Assembly: GCA_964647745.1 (NCBI GenBank)
Contig: CAZYJG010000080.1
Location: forward strand, 1-5,960
Direction of reading: 5' to 3'
Length of the DNA: 5,960 bases
Source: Thiopontia sp964647745
GTDB taxonomy: Bacteria > Pseudomonadota > Gammaproteobacteria > GCF-002020875
Under the pieces are notes generated by a model. It was not told the DNA's origin, searched no databases, and saw only the letters and a list, made by a program, of their open reading frames with translations. Every line of letters begins with the position of its first letter. The stretch's first letter is position 1. Below, one piece after another: positions 1 to 4,865 of the stretch. Both the position numbers and the translations under genes were made by a program.

Positions 1-617
1 TTGCTCTTCTTCAGTTTTCCCAGGATACGGGAGAAGGTTTCGCGCTGAATTGAGAGACGTGAGGCAATGACGCTCTTCTGTGTCGGCAGATGGAACTCCA
101 TCGCCTCCGACTGATCGGGCGGAATAAAGGAGAGCAGATAGCTGATCAGGCGATGCGTGGCGTTGTGGAGGCAGAGGTTGTCGATCTCCATCACATGCCC
201 CTGTAGGCGGCGGCTCAGATCGGCCATGATCGGGAAGGCGGCCTCAGGGTTGCTGCTCAGGATCTGATGATAGATATGGTTGTTGAAGGAGAAGACCTCG
301 CCCGCCTCCAGAAACTGGCTGTTGACCGGGTATGTGCCACCATCCATGAACATCACCGCCTCGGCAAAGGAGTTTCCGGCCTGCAGGATGTTGATGGTCT
401 TCTCGTTTCCATCAGGTGCCAGCAGATAGAGACGGATGGTTCCGGTACGGACAATATAGAAGTGCTCGGCCTTCTCTCCCTGGGTAAAGAGCAGCTCATC
501 CTGCTTTTTTCTGATCAGGTCAGAGGAGGCGATGACCCTCTCCATCGACTCGGTATTGAGTGAGGCGAAGAGTGGGGAGCGGCGAATCTCACGCTCAAAA
601 ACGGATGATAGTGGCAT
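1..617 (-). CDS. Crp/Fnr-family transcriptional regulator, Dnr-like (C-terminus cut off by window edge)
   Basis: The gene starts at the ATG at 617-615 and runs off the left edge; 205 residues are visible, and the family usually has about 230. Residues ~15-120 form the cyclic-nucleotide-like beta-barrel; FAEAVMFMD (84-92) is close to the matching stretch of Pseudomonas Dnr as I recall it. A dimerisation helix follows (~130-160, with NATHR at 152-156), then the helix-turn-helix with RETFSR at 192-197. Its Glu193, Ser196 and Arg197 match the Fnr residues that contact TTGAT. The only cysteine seen is Cys149, so the Fnr N-terminal [4Fe-4S] cysteine cluster is absent; this favours a Dnr-type, haem/NO-responsive protein over a true Fnr. 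It is divergent from the hemerythrin operon, and a perfect TTGAT-N4-ATCAA box lies between them. The ribosome binding site is weak (AGAG just before the ATG). The Dnr subtype and NO sensing are inferred; NnrR-like or other Fnr relatives are alternatives. Confidence 0.93.
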   Translation of the reverse strand, partial: MPLSSVFEREIRRSPLFASLNTESMERVIASSDLIRKKQDELLFTQGEKAEHFYIVRTGTIRLYLLAPDGNEKTINILQAGNSFAEAVMFMDGGTYPVNSQFLEAGEVFSFNNHIYHQILSSNPEAAFPIMADLSRRLQGHVMEIDNLCLHNATHRLISYLLSFIPPDQSEAMEFHLPTQKSVIASRLSIQRETFSRILGKLKKS

Positions 618-641
618 GGCTCTATTTGCAAGAAAATTTGC

Positions 642-655
642 GTGAGTGTACTCAC
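642..655. repeat. 14-bp interrupted palindrome in the leader of the Dnr-like gene
   Basis: GTGAGT and ACTCAC form a perfect 6+6 inverted repeat around a 2-nt centre (GT). It lies 25-38 nt upstream of the regulator's ATG on the minus strand, where a transcription start or early leader would be expected. It differs from the FNR consensus, so it could be an operator for another regulator. With only a 2-nt spacer it is unlikely to work as an RNA hairpin. Chance is possible. Confidence 0.35.
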
Positions 656-678
656 TTTAGTAGAGTTTGTTAAGGGGG

Positions 679-692
679 TTGATGCAAATCAA
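679..692. promoter_or_regulatory. Perfect FNR/DNR box (TTGATGCAAATCAA) upstream of hemerythrin
   Basis: The site matches all ten specified positions of the FNR/DNR consensus TTGAT-N4-ATCAA, and its arms are perfect inverted repeats. Its centre (685.5) is 30.5 nt before the first base of a -10-like TAAACT at 716-721, which puts it near -42 relative to a start at about 728. That is the usual class II activator position for Fnr-type proteins. It also lies 62 nt upstream of the divergent Dnr-like gene, so it could take part in autoregulation, but no -10 on that strand is as well placed. Confidence 0.85.
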
Positions 693-715
693 ATCATTCA
701 CAATCGTTTGATCAG

Positions 716-721
716 TAAACT
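716..721 (+). promoter_or_regulatory. Candidate -10 element of the hemerythrin-cytochrome operon
   Basis: TAAACT matches TATAAT at 4 of 6 positions. It predicts a start near 728 and a leader of about 35 nt. The main support is its spacing to the perfect FNR box, which is the same 30.5 nt seen between the box at 3965-3978 and its own -10 candidate. No good -35 is visible, as expected for an activator-dependent promoter. Confidence 0.5.
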
Positions 722-762
722 ATTAGTGCGGTTTTCTGAATATTAATTGAGGTATGGGTACG

Positions 763-1341
763 ATGAAGAAAAGTTACTCGATGTTTGGCCTTTTTTCCCT
801 GATTATTGTCGCTCTGGTTACAGTATTTTTAGGTTTTGTTGTTTTTGAGGATGGCCTGAGTAACCCGATTCCATGGATTATCCTGGCTGCTCTTGCATTG
901 ATCCCCTATCTTCATGAGCGCGGGATCAGAAAAGAGTATATTGACTGGAGCCCTCAATATGAGGTTGGCATTGAGCTGATCGACAGTGATCACCAGAAAC
1001 TGGTTGGCCTGCTCAATCAGGTGGTCACTGCTGCCCACTACCACATGGGGGTGAATTATGTGGACAATGTCCTCGGCGAGTTGATCGACTACACAAAGTA
1101 CCACTTCGAGCGTGAGGAGGGGTTGATGGAGTCCAACAACTATCCCGATATGGCCGCCCACAAGGAGCAGCACAGGGAGATGGTCGCCAAGGTGGCCGAG
1201 TTCCAGCAGCAGTTGAGTGGAGAGCATGAGGAGGTGCTCTCAGAGAATGTCCATGCCTACCTGAAGGATTGGCTGATCAACCATATCACCCATACCGACA
1301 AGGAGCTCGGAAAGTATCTCACCACGCAGGGAGTTCAGTAG
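763..1341 (+). CDS. Membrane-anchored bacteriohemerythrin
   Basis: This is a 192-residue protein with two predicted membrane helices (about residues 8-28 and 36-50) followed by a hemerythrin four-helix domain (about 60-188). The full set of di-iron ligands can be placed: His77 (in DSDHQKL), His114 and Glu118 (HFEREE), His133 and His137 (HKEQH), His174 and Asp179 (HITHTD). Such domains bind O2 reversibly at a di-iron centre and some bind NO; the domain should face the cytoplasm if the two helices form a hairpin. I chose the ATG at 763 because the GAGG at 749-752 lies 10 nt upstream; an in-frame ATG at 754 would add three residues but sits only 1 nt from that GAGG. The stop is 4 nt before the next gene, so the two are probably cotranscribed from the promoter carrying the perfect FNR box. 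Storage, delivery or sensing of O2 or NO at the membrane is inferred. Confidence 0.94.
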   Translation: MKKSYSMFGLFSLIIVALVTVFLGFVVFEDGLSNPIPWIILAALALIPYLHERGIRKEYIDWSPQYEVGIELIDSDHQKLVGLLNQVVTAAHYHMGVNYVDNVLGELIDYTKYHFEREEGLMESNNYPDMAAHKEQHREMVAKVAEFQQQLSGEHEEVLSENVHAYLKDWLINHITHTDKELGKYLTTQGVQ

Positions 1342-1345
1342 GGCG

Positions 1346-2032
1346 GTGTCTCCATCTGGCCGCATACTGCTGGTTGCTGCGCTGTTGTTTTCCTCTGCTG
1401 CAGGAGCCGAGGCACCACTCGATGATGAGTTGACCCTGGCAATGGCCGCAACACCGAATGTCGAGGCCGGGAAGGAGGTCTTCAAGCTCTGTATCGTCTG
1501 CCACCAGACCGAATCCTGGGGGATTGTTGATGGCAGCTATCCACAACTGGCGGGCCAACACAGCAGTGTCATCATCAAGCAGATCGCAGACATCCGTGCC
1601 GGTAACCGGGACAATCCATCGATGCTGGTCATCGCCCAGGAGAAGGTGATGGGGGGACCCCAGGCCATTGCCGATGTCACCGCCTATATCCAGACCCTGC
1701 CGATGAATCCCAACCCTGGGGTTGGGCCTGGAAACAAGCTGGGGAAGGCGGAGCGGCTCTATTTTCGCAAGTGTGCCGAGTGTCACGGGAGTAACGGTCA
1801 GGGAGATCCGGATCGCTATTTCCCCCGTATTCAGGGGCAGCACTACGCCTATCTCCTGAGGCAGCTGGAGTGGATTCGTGATGGCAAGCGGCGCAATGCA
1901 AATGCAGAGATGGCGCGACGCGTCAACAAGTTGAAGCCAGCGGATCTCTCCCTGCTTGCAGACTACCTCTCAAGGATCAGCCCCCCTGCCGAGGATCTTG
2001 CACCAGAGGGGTGGAAAAACCCGGACTTCTGA
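1346..2032 (+). CDS. Periplasmic diheme cytochrome c, cytochrome c4-like
   Basis: This 228-residue protein starts at a GTG 4 nt after the hemerythrin stop, with GGGAG at 1329-1333 as a rather distant ribosome binding site. Residues 1-22 form a signal peptide (hydrophobic ILLVAALLFSSAAG, cleavage near AGAEA). Two similar haem domains follow: Cys49-Cys52-His53 (CIVCH) and Cys143-Cys146-His147 (CAECH). Each is followed by a c4-type GQH motif (YPQLAGQH at 65-72, FPRIQGQH at 159-166). Likely sixth ligands are Met93 and Met189, each placed before a helix ending in DVTAYIQ or LLADYLS, as in c4 proteins. Known c4 proteins carry electrons to haem-copper oxidases, notably cbb3 types, and to other terminal acceptors. 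Pairing with a hemerythrin under an FNR-type site suggests low-oxygen or NO-related respiration. The partner enzyme is not in the window. The stop lies 1 nt from the stop of the convergent TusA-like gene. Confidence 0.92.
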   Translation: MSPSGRILLVAALLFSSAAGAEAPLDDELTLAMAATPNVEAGKEVFKLCIVCHQTESWGIVDGSYPQLAGQHSSVIIKQIADIRAGNRDNPSMLVIAQEKVMGGPQAIADVTAYIQTLPMNPNPGVGPGNKLGKAERLYFRKCAECHGSNGQGDPDRYFPRIQGQHYAYLLRQLEWIRDGKRRNANAEMARRVNKLKPADLSLLADYLSRISPPAEDLAPEGWKNPDF

Positions 2033-2033
2033 T

Positions 2034-2381
2034 CTACCCCAGATCTTTGGGGATATCGTGGCAACCGGGAACCTCACGGAGGATCTCCTCCCGTCTTTCC
2101 AGATGCTTCTCGGTTGCGGTAATGGTGATCAGGAAGTCCCCATCCCCTGTGGGTCGGCTCTTGAGCACAAACCCGTTTTTCTGCAGGTATTCAAACAGTG
2201 GAACAGGTTCAACCCCGATCAATAGCTCAAAGGAGTCATCCGGTTCCAGCATCATTGCCCGCTCTGTCGCCACCCTGAATGGTTCTGGACAGTTGAGCCC
2301 CCGGACATCGAGAGGCGTAGAGATGTTGTTGGTTACTGCCATCATAATTAAGCAGTAATGATCACTGATCTCTGCAGGCAT
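2034..2381 (-). CDS. TusA/DUF2249-like sulfur-carrier-family protein
   Basis: The 115-residue protein carries the TusA/SirA signature LDVRGLNCPEPF (24-35) with the CPxP active cysteine at Cys31. TusA proteins carry sulfur as a persulfide on this cysteine. The next stretch, EPVPLFEYLQKNGF (58-71) and GDGDFLITI (79-87), looks more like DUF2249 relatives, and a charged tail with a second cysteine (Cys107) makes it longer than the ~80 residues of TusA. The start at 2381 is supported by AGGT 7 nt upstream; ATG codons at 2345 and 2342 are alternatives giving a more typical N-terminus (MAVTNNIS...). It lies 74 nt downstream of the ZnuA-SCO gene on the same strand and is probably cotranscribed. The substrate is unknown; sulfur transfer or a role in denitrification, where DUF2249 genes are often found, is inferred. 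Confidence 0.87.
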   Translation of the reverse strand: MPAEISDHYCLIMMAVTNNISTPLDVRGLNCPEPFRVATERAMMLEPDDSFELLIGVEPVPLFEYLQKNGFVLKSRPTGDGDFLITITATEKHLERREEILREVPGCHDIPKDLG

Positions 2382-2409
2382 GTAAATACCTATAGAGGGT
2401 GTATCTATA

Positions 2410-2425
2410 GTGGTGGTATCACCAC
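2410..2425. repeat. Short inverted repeat between the ZnuA-SCO and TusA-like genes
   Basis: GTGGTG and CACCAC form a perfect 6-bp stem with a 4-nt loop (GTAT). It lies in the 74-nt spacer between two minus-strand genes, about 30-45 nt upstream of the TusA-like start. No T-run follows in either direction, so it is not a convincing intrinsic terminator. It could be an mRNA processing or stability hairpin between two cotranscribed genes, or an operator. Confidence 0.4.
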
Positions 2426-2455
2426 GACGTTTGATGATGTTGCAGCGACTGTCCT

Positions 2456-3808
2456 CTATTCCGGGATGATCTCGCGGATTCTGGCAGCCATCTCCCTGGC
2501 CGGGATGCCGTGAGCCAGCTTGGTGATAAAGGCCCCGTCCGGTGCCATCAGATAGAGGCCGGAGGAGTGGTCGATGATGTACTGATCCTTGGGGCGTGAC
2601 TCATCCACGACCTTCTGGTACTTGACGTTGTAGAGGCGGGCGACACGATCGACCATCTCCTGGCTCCCGGTTAGCCCAACCAGCCTGGGGTGGAAGTAGC
2701 TCACATAGGTGGAGAGAACCTCAATGGTATCCCTGGCTGGATCCACGGTGATGAAGTAGGGGGTGATCTTTTCCGAGAGTGCCCCCAGCTCTCTTATTGC
2801 ACTGGAGAGGGTGATCAGTGAGGTGGGGCAGACGTCCGGACAGAAGGTGTAGCCAAAGTAGATCAGCTGGTAGCTGCCCAGTAGATCCTGATCGTTGACC
2901 AGCTTGCCATTGTGGTTTCGCAGCATGAACCTCCCCCCAATGCGGGCAGGGGGTAGTGCATCCAGCACGGTGTGCTGCTGCCCCCTGTCGGCAATCTCCT
3001 GAGAGATGCCGCCCTTCTCGTACTGCAGGCACTGCTTGATGGTGGTGGTGTTCTGCTCCATCAGCTTGAAGTAGTGGTCCGGTCCCGCCTCGATCCCGGA
3101 GCCGAAACTGTCCAGTTGCCCAATGTTGGGGGAGGCCCCCATGGTGAGCAGTGCATACTCATCGCCATCCATCTGCTGCTCCGTCAGCAGACAGCTGTAG
3201 TCGCCACTTCTGAGCCTTGCGTGGTTCTCCAGCAGTGACGCTCCAGTCACCGGGGTGGCAGGGGATTCGGCAACCACCCCACGGATCTTCAGTGCATAGG
3301 ACTGTTCGAAGTACTGCAGGGTGTCGTAATAGGCCATGCCGATCCCGCTCTTGAGGCCGCGATAGCCATACTCCAGACGGCGGTCCAGATCGGCCAGACG
3401 ACTCAGTAGCTGGTGACGGTTCCTCTCGTAGAGTTGGCTGCGCTCCGGATCAATCCGTATCAGTGCGCGCGCAAGCTCATCTGCCAGGATGATGACATTG
3501 CGGCTGTCGAGCCAGAAGAAGGGGTCGCGTCGCTCTCCATCCCAGCGCGAGGGAAGGACCTTGATCTCACGGTTGTCCAGCAGGGTGAAGAGGGTTGTAT
3601 GGGGGCCAAGCTCCTGGATGGGGGCAGCCATGAACCCCTCAAGTTCCGGCCCTACCCAGACAACCACATCGGCCTGCTGAATGGCCGCCCGCTGTTGGCT
3701 GCTGAGTTGAAAATTGTAGGGGAGCTGGCTGCCGGTGACCAACAGCTCAGGAGCGCGTGTCCCGCCCATCAGGCTGGAGAGGATGGAGTGGATCGGCTTG
3801 ATGGTTGT
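2456..3808 (-). CDS. Fusion protein: ZnuA-like substrate-binding domain (metal site lost) plus SCO1/SenC copper chaperone domain; 5' end in scaffold gap
   Basis: 450 residues are visible; the start lies in the N run, because the open frame continues upstream of the ATG at 3769 with TTIKPIHSILSSL, the conserved first strand of ZnuA. About 25-30 residues, presumably a signal peptide, are missing. Counting from 3769 (Met1), residues ~1-250 follow ZnuA: QADVVVWVGPELEGF (32-46), DPFFWLD (82-88), YYDTLQYF (147-154), QLDSFG (218-223), and Cys193/Cys247 at the places of the ZnuA disulfide. The three zinc histidines are replaced by Tyr18, Phe84 and Tyr148, and the His-rich loop is absent. Residues ~275-437 are an SCO domain with FCPDVCP (Cys310, Cys314) and DHSSG (His401), the full copper ligand set. 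SCO proteins deliver copper to oxidase CuA sites and, in some denitrifiers, to nitrous oxide reductase. Export and copper work are inferred; the role of the first domain is unknown. A perfect FNR box lies upstream at 3965-3978. Confidence 0.92.
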   Translation of the reverse strand, partial: TTIKPIHSILSSLMGGTRAPELLVTGSQLPYNFQLSSQQRAAIQQADVVVWVGPELEGFMAAPIQELGPHTTLFTLLDNREIKVLPSRWDGERRDPFFWLDSRNVIILADELARALIRIDPERSQLYERNRHQLLSRLADLDRRLEYGYRGLKSGIGMAYYDTLQYFEQSYALKIRGVVAESPATPVTGASLLENHARLRSGDYSCLLTEQQMDGDEYALLTMGASPNIGQLDSFGSGIEAGPDHYFKLMEQNTTTIKQCLQYEKGGISQEIADRGQQHTVLDALPPARIGGRFMLRNHNGKLVNDQDLLGSYQLIYFGYTFCPDVCPTSLITLSSAIRELGALSEKITPYFITVDPARDTIEVLSTYVSYFHPRLVGLTGSQEMVDRVARLYNVKYQKVVDESRPKDQYIIDHSSGLYLMAPDGAFITKLAHGIPAREMAARIREIIPE

Positions 3809-3908
3809 NNNNNNNNNNNNNNNNNNNNNNNNNNNNNNNNNNNNNNNNNNNNNNNNNNNNNNNNNNNNNNNNNNNNNNNNNNNNNNNNNNNNNNNNNNNN
3901 NNNNNNNN
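3809..3908. other. Scaffold gap (100 N)
   Basis: This is a run of exactly 100 undetermined bases, a conventional filler for a gap of unknown size. It hides the start codon, ribosome binding site and signal peptide of the ZnuA-SCO fusion gene, and possibly upstream promoter elements of the menA operon. Open reading frames that cross it are not interpretable. Confidence 0.97.
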
Positions 3909-3912
3909 ATAA

Positions 3913-3926
3913 GTGATCAATATCAT
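3913..3926. promoter_or_regulatory. Weaker FNR/DNR-like box (GTGATCAATATCAT)
   Basis: The site matches 8 of the 10 specified positions of TTGAT-N4-ATCAA; only the two outermost bases differ. Its centre (3919.5) is 52 nt from the centre of the perfect box at 3965-3978. If used for menA at -41.5 it would place the start near 3961, 29 nt before the ATG, but no good -10 is visible there. It may also be a secondary site for the minus-strand promoter. Confidence 0.4.
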
Positions 3927-3935
3927 ATGCAAACC

Positions 3936-3941
3936 ATCCTA
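3936..3941 (-). promoter_or_regulatory. Candidate extended -10 element for the ZnuA-SCO gene
   Basis: On the minus strand this reads TAGGAT, preceded by TG and one base (extended -10 form). It matches TATAAT at 4 of 6. It predicts a start near 3929 and sits 30.5 nt from the centre of the perfect FNR box, which puts the box at about -42, the class II activator position. The downstream leader enters the scaffold gap, so the distance to the start codon cannot be measured. Confidence 0.5.
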
Positions 3942-3964
3942 TCAGATGTGAAAGTTGTAGCGTG

Positions 3965-3978
3965 TTGATTCAGATCAA
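3965..3978. promoter_or_regulatory. Perfect FNR/DNR box (TTGATTCAGATCAA) between the ZnuA-SCO gene and menA
   Basis: All ten specified positions of TTGAT-N4-ATCAA match. For the minus-strand ZnuA-SCO gene it is well placed near -42 relative to a predicted start at about 3929. For menA it ends only 11 nt before the ATG, too close for activation of a start upstream of the gene, and its last two bases overlap the menA ribosome binding site. Binding there would more likely block menA transcription from upstream, unless menA uses another promoter. Confidence 0.83.
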
Positions 3979-3982
3979 GAGG
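3977..3982 (+). promoter_or_regulatory. menA ribosome binding site
   Basis: AAGAGG lies 7 nt before the ATG at 3990 and supports that start. It overlaps the final two bases of the perfect FNR box, so operator and translation signal share sequence. Confidence 0.65.
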
Positions 3983-3989
3983 CGTATAG

Positions 3990-4865
3990 ATGACTAATCC
4001 GTGGTGGCTTGCTGTACGCCTGAAAACACTCTCTATCTCGGTGGTACCGGTGGCTATAGGCACAGCAGTTGCCCACGCTGAGGGCGCCCCGATCCAGCCC
4101 GCTCTCCTGCTGATGATTCTGCTGGCGGCACTACTGATTCAGATTGGTACCAATCTCTACAATGATGCCGGGGATGCAGTGCGTGGGGCGGATGGCCCGG
4201 ACCGGCTTGGTCCAAAACGCATGGTTGCTGAGGGTGTGCTTGGCGCAGTGGAGGTAAGGAGGGCTGCGCTGGGCTGCTTCTCTGTGGCACTGCTGGTTGG
4301 GCTCTATCTGGTATCGGTAGGGGGCACTCCCATTCTGTTGATTGGCCTCCTCTCGATTGGGGCAGGGGTTACCTATACCGGGGGTCGATTGCCGATCGCC
4401 TATACGCTGCTGGGTGAACTCTTTGTCTTCCTCTTCTTTGGGGTGGTGGCGGTCGCAGGCACCCACTGGCTGATGACCCTGCAGTGGAGCCCGGCGGCTA
4501 TTTGGGCAGGATCGATTACGGGGCTTCATGCAGCGGCAGTGCTTGTGGTCAACAACTATCGGGATATCGAGACGGACCAGCGGGCAGGGAAGAGAACGCT
4601 GGCGGTCCATCTGGGAAAGAGGGCCACACGGTGGCTCTATCTGCTGCTGTTGCTGCTGCCGTTTGTTCTGCTGGTCGGGCTTGTGGCAGAGATCGGCAAG
4701 AGCACTCTGATCTGGGTTATCATCCCGGCACTACCGTTTGCCCTCTATCTGGGGCGGGAGATCTACCGAACTCCCCATGGCAGAGGGCTGAACCAACTGC
4801 TGGCGCGCACAGCACAACTACAGCTCCTGTTTGGGGTTCTGATGATATGGGGGATTGAGTTATGA
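3990..4865 (+). CDS. menA: 1,4-dihydroxy-2-naphthoate polyprenyltransferase (MenA), UbiA family
   Basis: This is a 291-residue integral membrane enzyme of normal length for MenA. It would join a polyprenyl chain to 1,4-dihydroxy-2-naphthoate to give demethylmenaquinone at the inner membrane. The start fits E. coli MenA: WWLAVRLKTL (5-14) aligns with its first helix. The first Asp-rich motif is NLYNDAGD (55-62), followed by the MenA-like GADGPDRLGP (66-75). The second is NNYRDIETD (188-196) followed by GKRTLAVHLG (200-209). These bind the Mg-diphosphate of the prenyl donor. About eight or nine hydrophobic segments are visible. The stop overlaps the next start (ATGA, 4862-4865), implying translational coupling to the triheme cytochrome. 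The other men genes are not in the window, so menaquinone synthesis is inferred; another UbiA-type prenyltransferase is a less likely alternative. Confidence 0.92.
   Translation: MTNPWWLAVRLKTLSISVVPVAIGTAVAHAEGAPIQPALLLMILLAALLIQIGTNLYNDAGDAVRGADGPDRLGPKRMVAEGVLGAVEVRRAALGCFSVALLVGLYLVSVGGTPILLIGLLSIGAGVTYTGGRLPIAYTLLGELFVFLFFGVVAVAGTHWLMTLQWSPAAIWAGSITGLHAAAVLVVNNYRDIETDQRAGKRTLAVHLGKRATRWLYLLLLLLPFVLLVGLVAEIGKSTLIWVIIPALPFALYLGREIYRTPHGRGLNQLLARTAQLQLLFGVLMIWGIEL

Noticed and set aside
654..692. Class II promoter for the Dnr-like gene using the box at 679-692
   Set aside because: The best -10-like element on the minus strand (TAAAGT, 659-654) is only 26.5 nt from the box centre, about 3-4 nt too close. 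Autoregulation remains possible but is not supported by spacing.
754..762. ATG at 754 as the hemerythrin start
   Set aside because: The only good ribosome binding site (GAGG, 749-752) is 1 nt away from it but 10 nt from the ATG at 763, which also gives a typical MKK N-terminus.
1319..1843. 174-codon minus-strand open frame
   Set aside because: It lies opposite the diheme cytochrome, which has both CxxCH motifs and a signal peptide; there is no independent support.
2037..2052. CCCCA/TGGGG hairpin at the convergent gene ends, considered as a terminator
   Set aside because: The stem is only 5 bp, lies inside the TusA-like coding end and has no T-run on either side; no convincing terminator was found at this junction.
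2431..2444. TTGATGATGTTGCA in the ZnuA-SCO/TusA-like spacer considered as an FNR box
   Set aside because: The left half-site is present but the right half (TTGCA instead of ATCAA) does not match.
3413..3916. Plus-strand open frame running through the N gap
   Set aside because: It is antisense to the ZnuA-SCO gene and extended artificially through undetermined bases.
4131..4610. 159-codon minus-strand open frame
   Set aside because: It is antisense to menA, whose motifs and membrane segments are clear; the translation matches no family.
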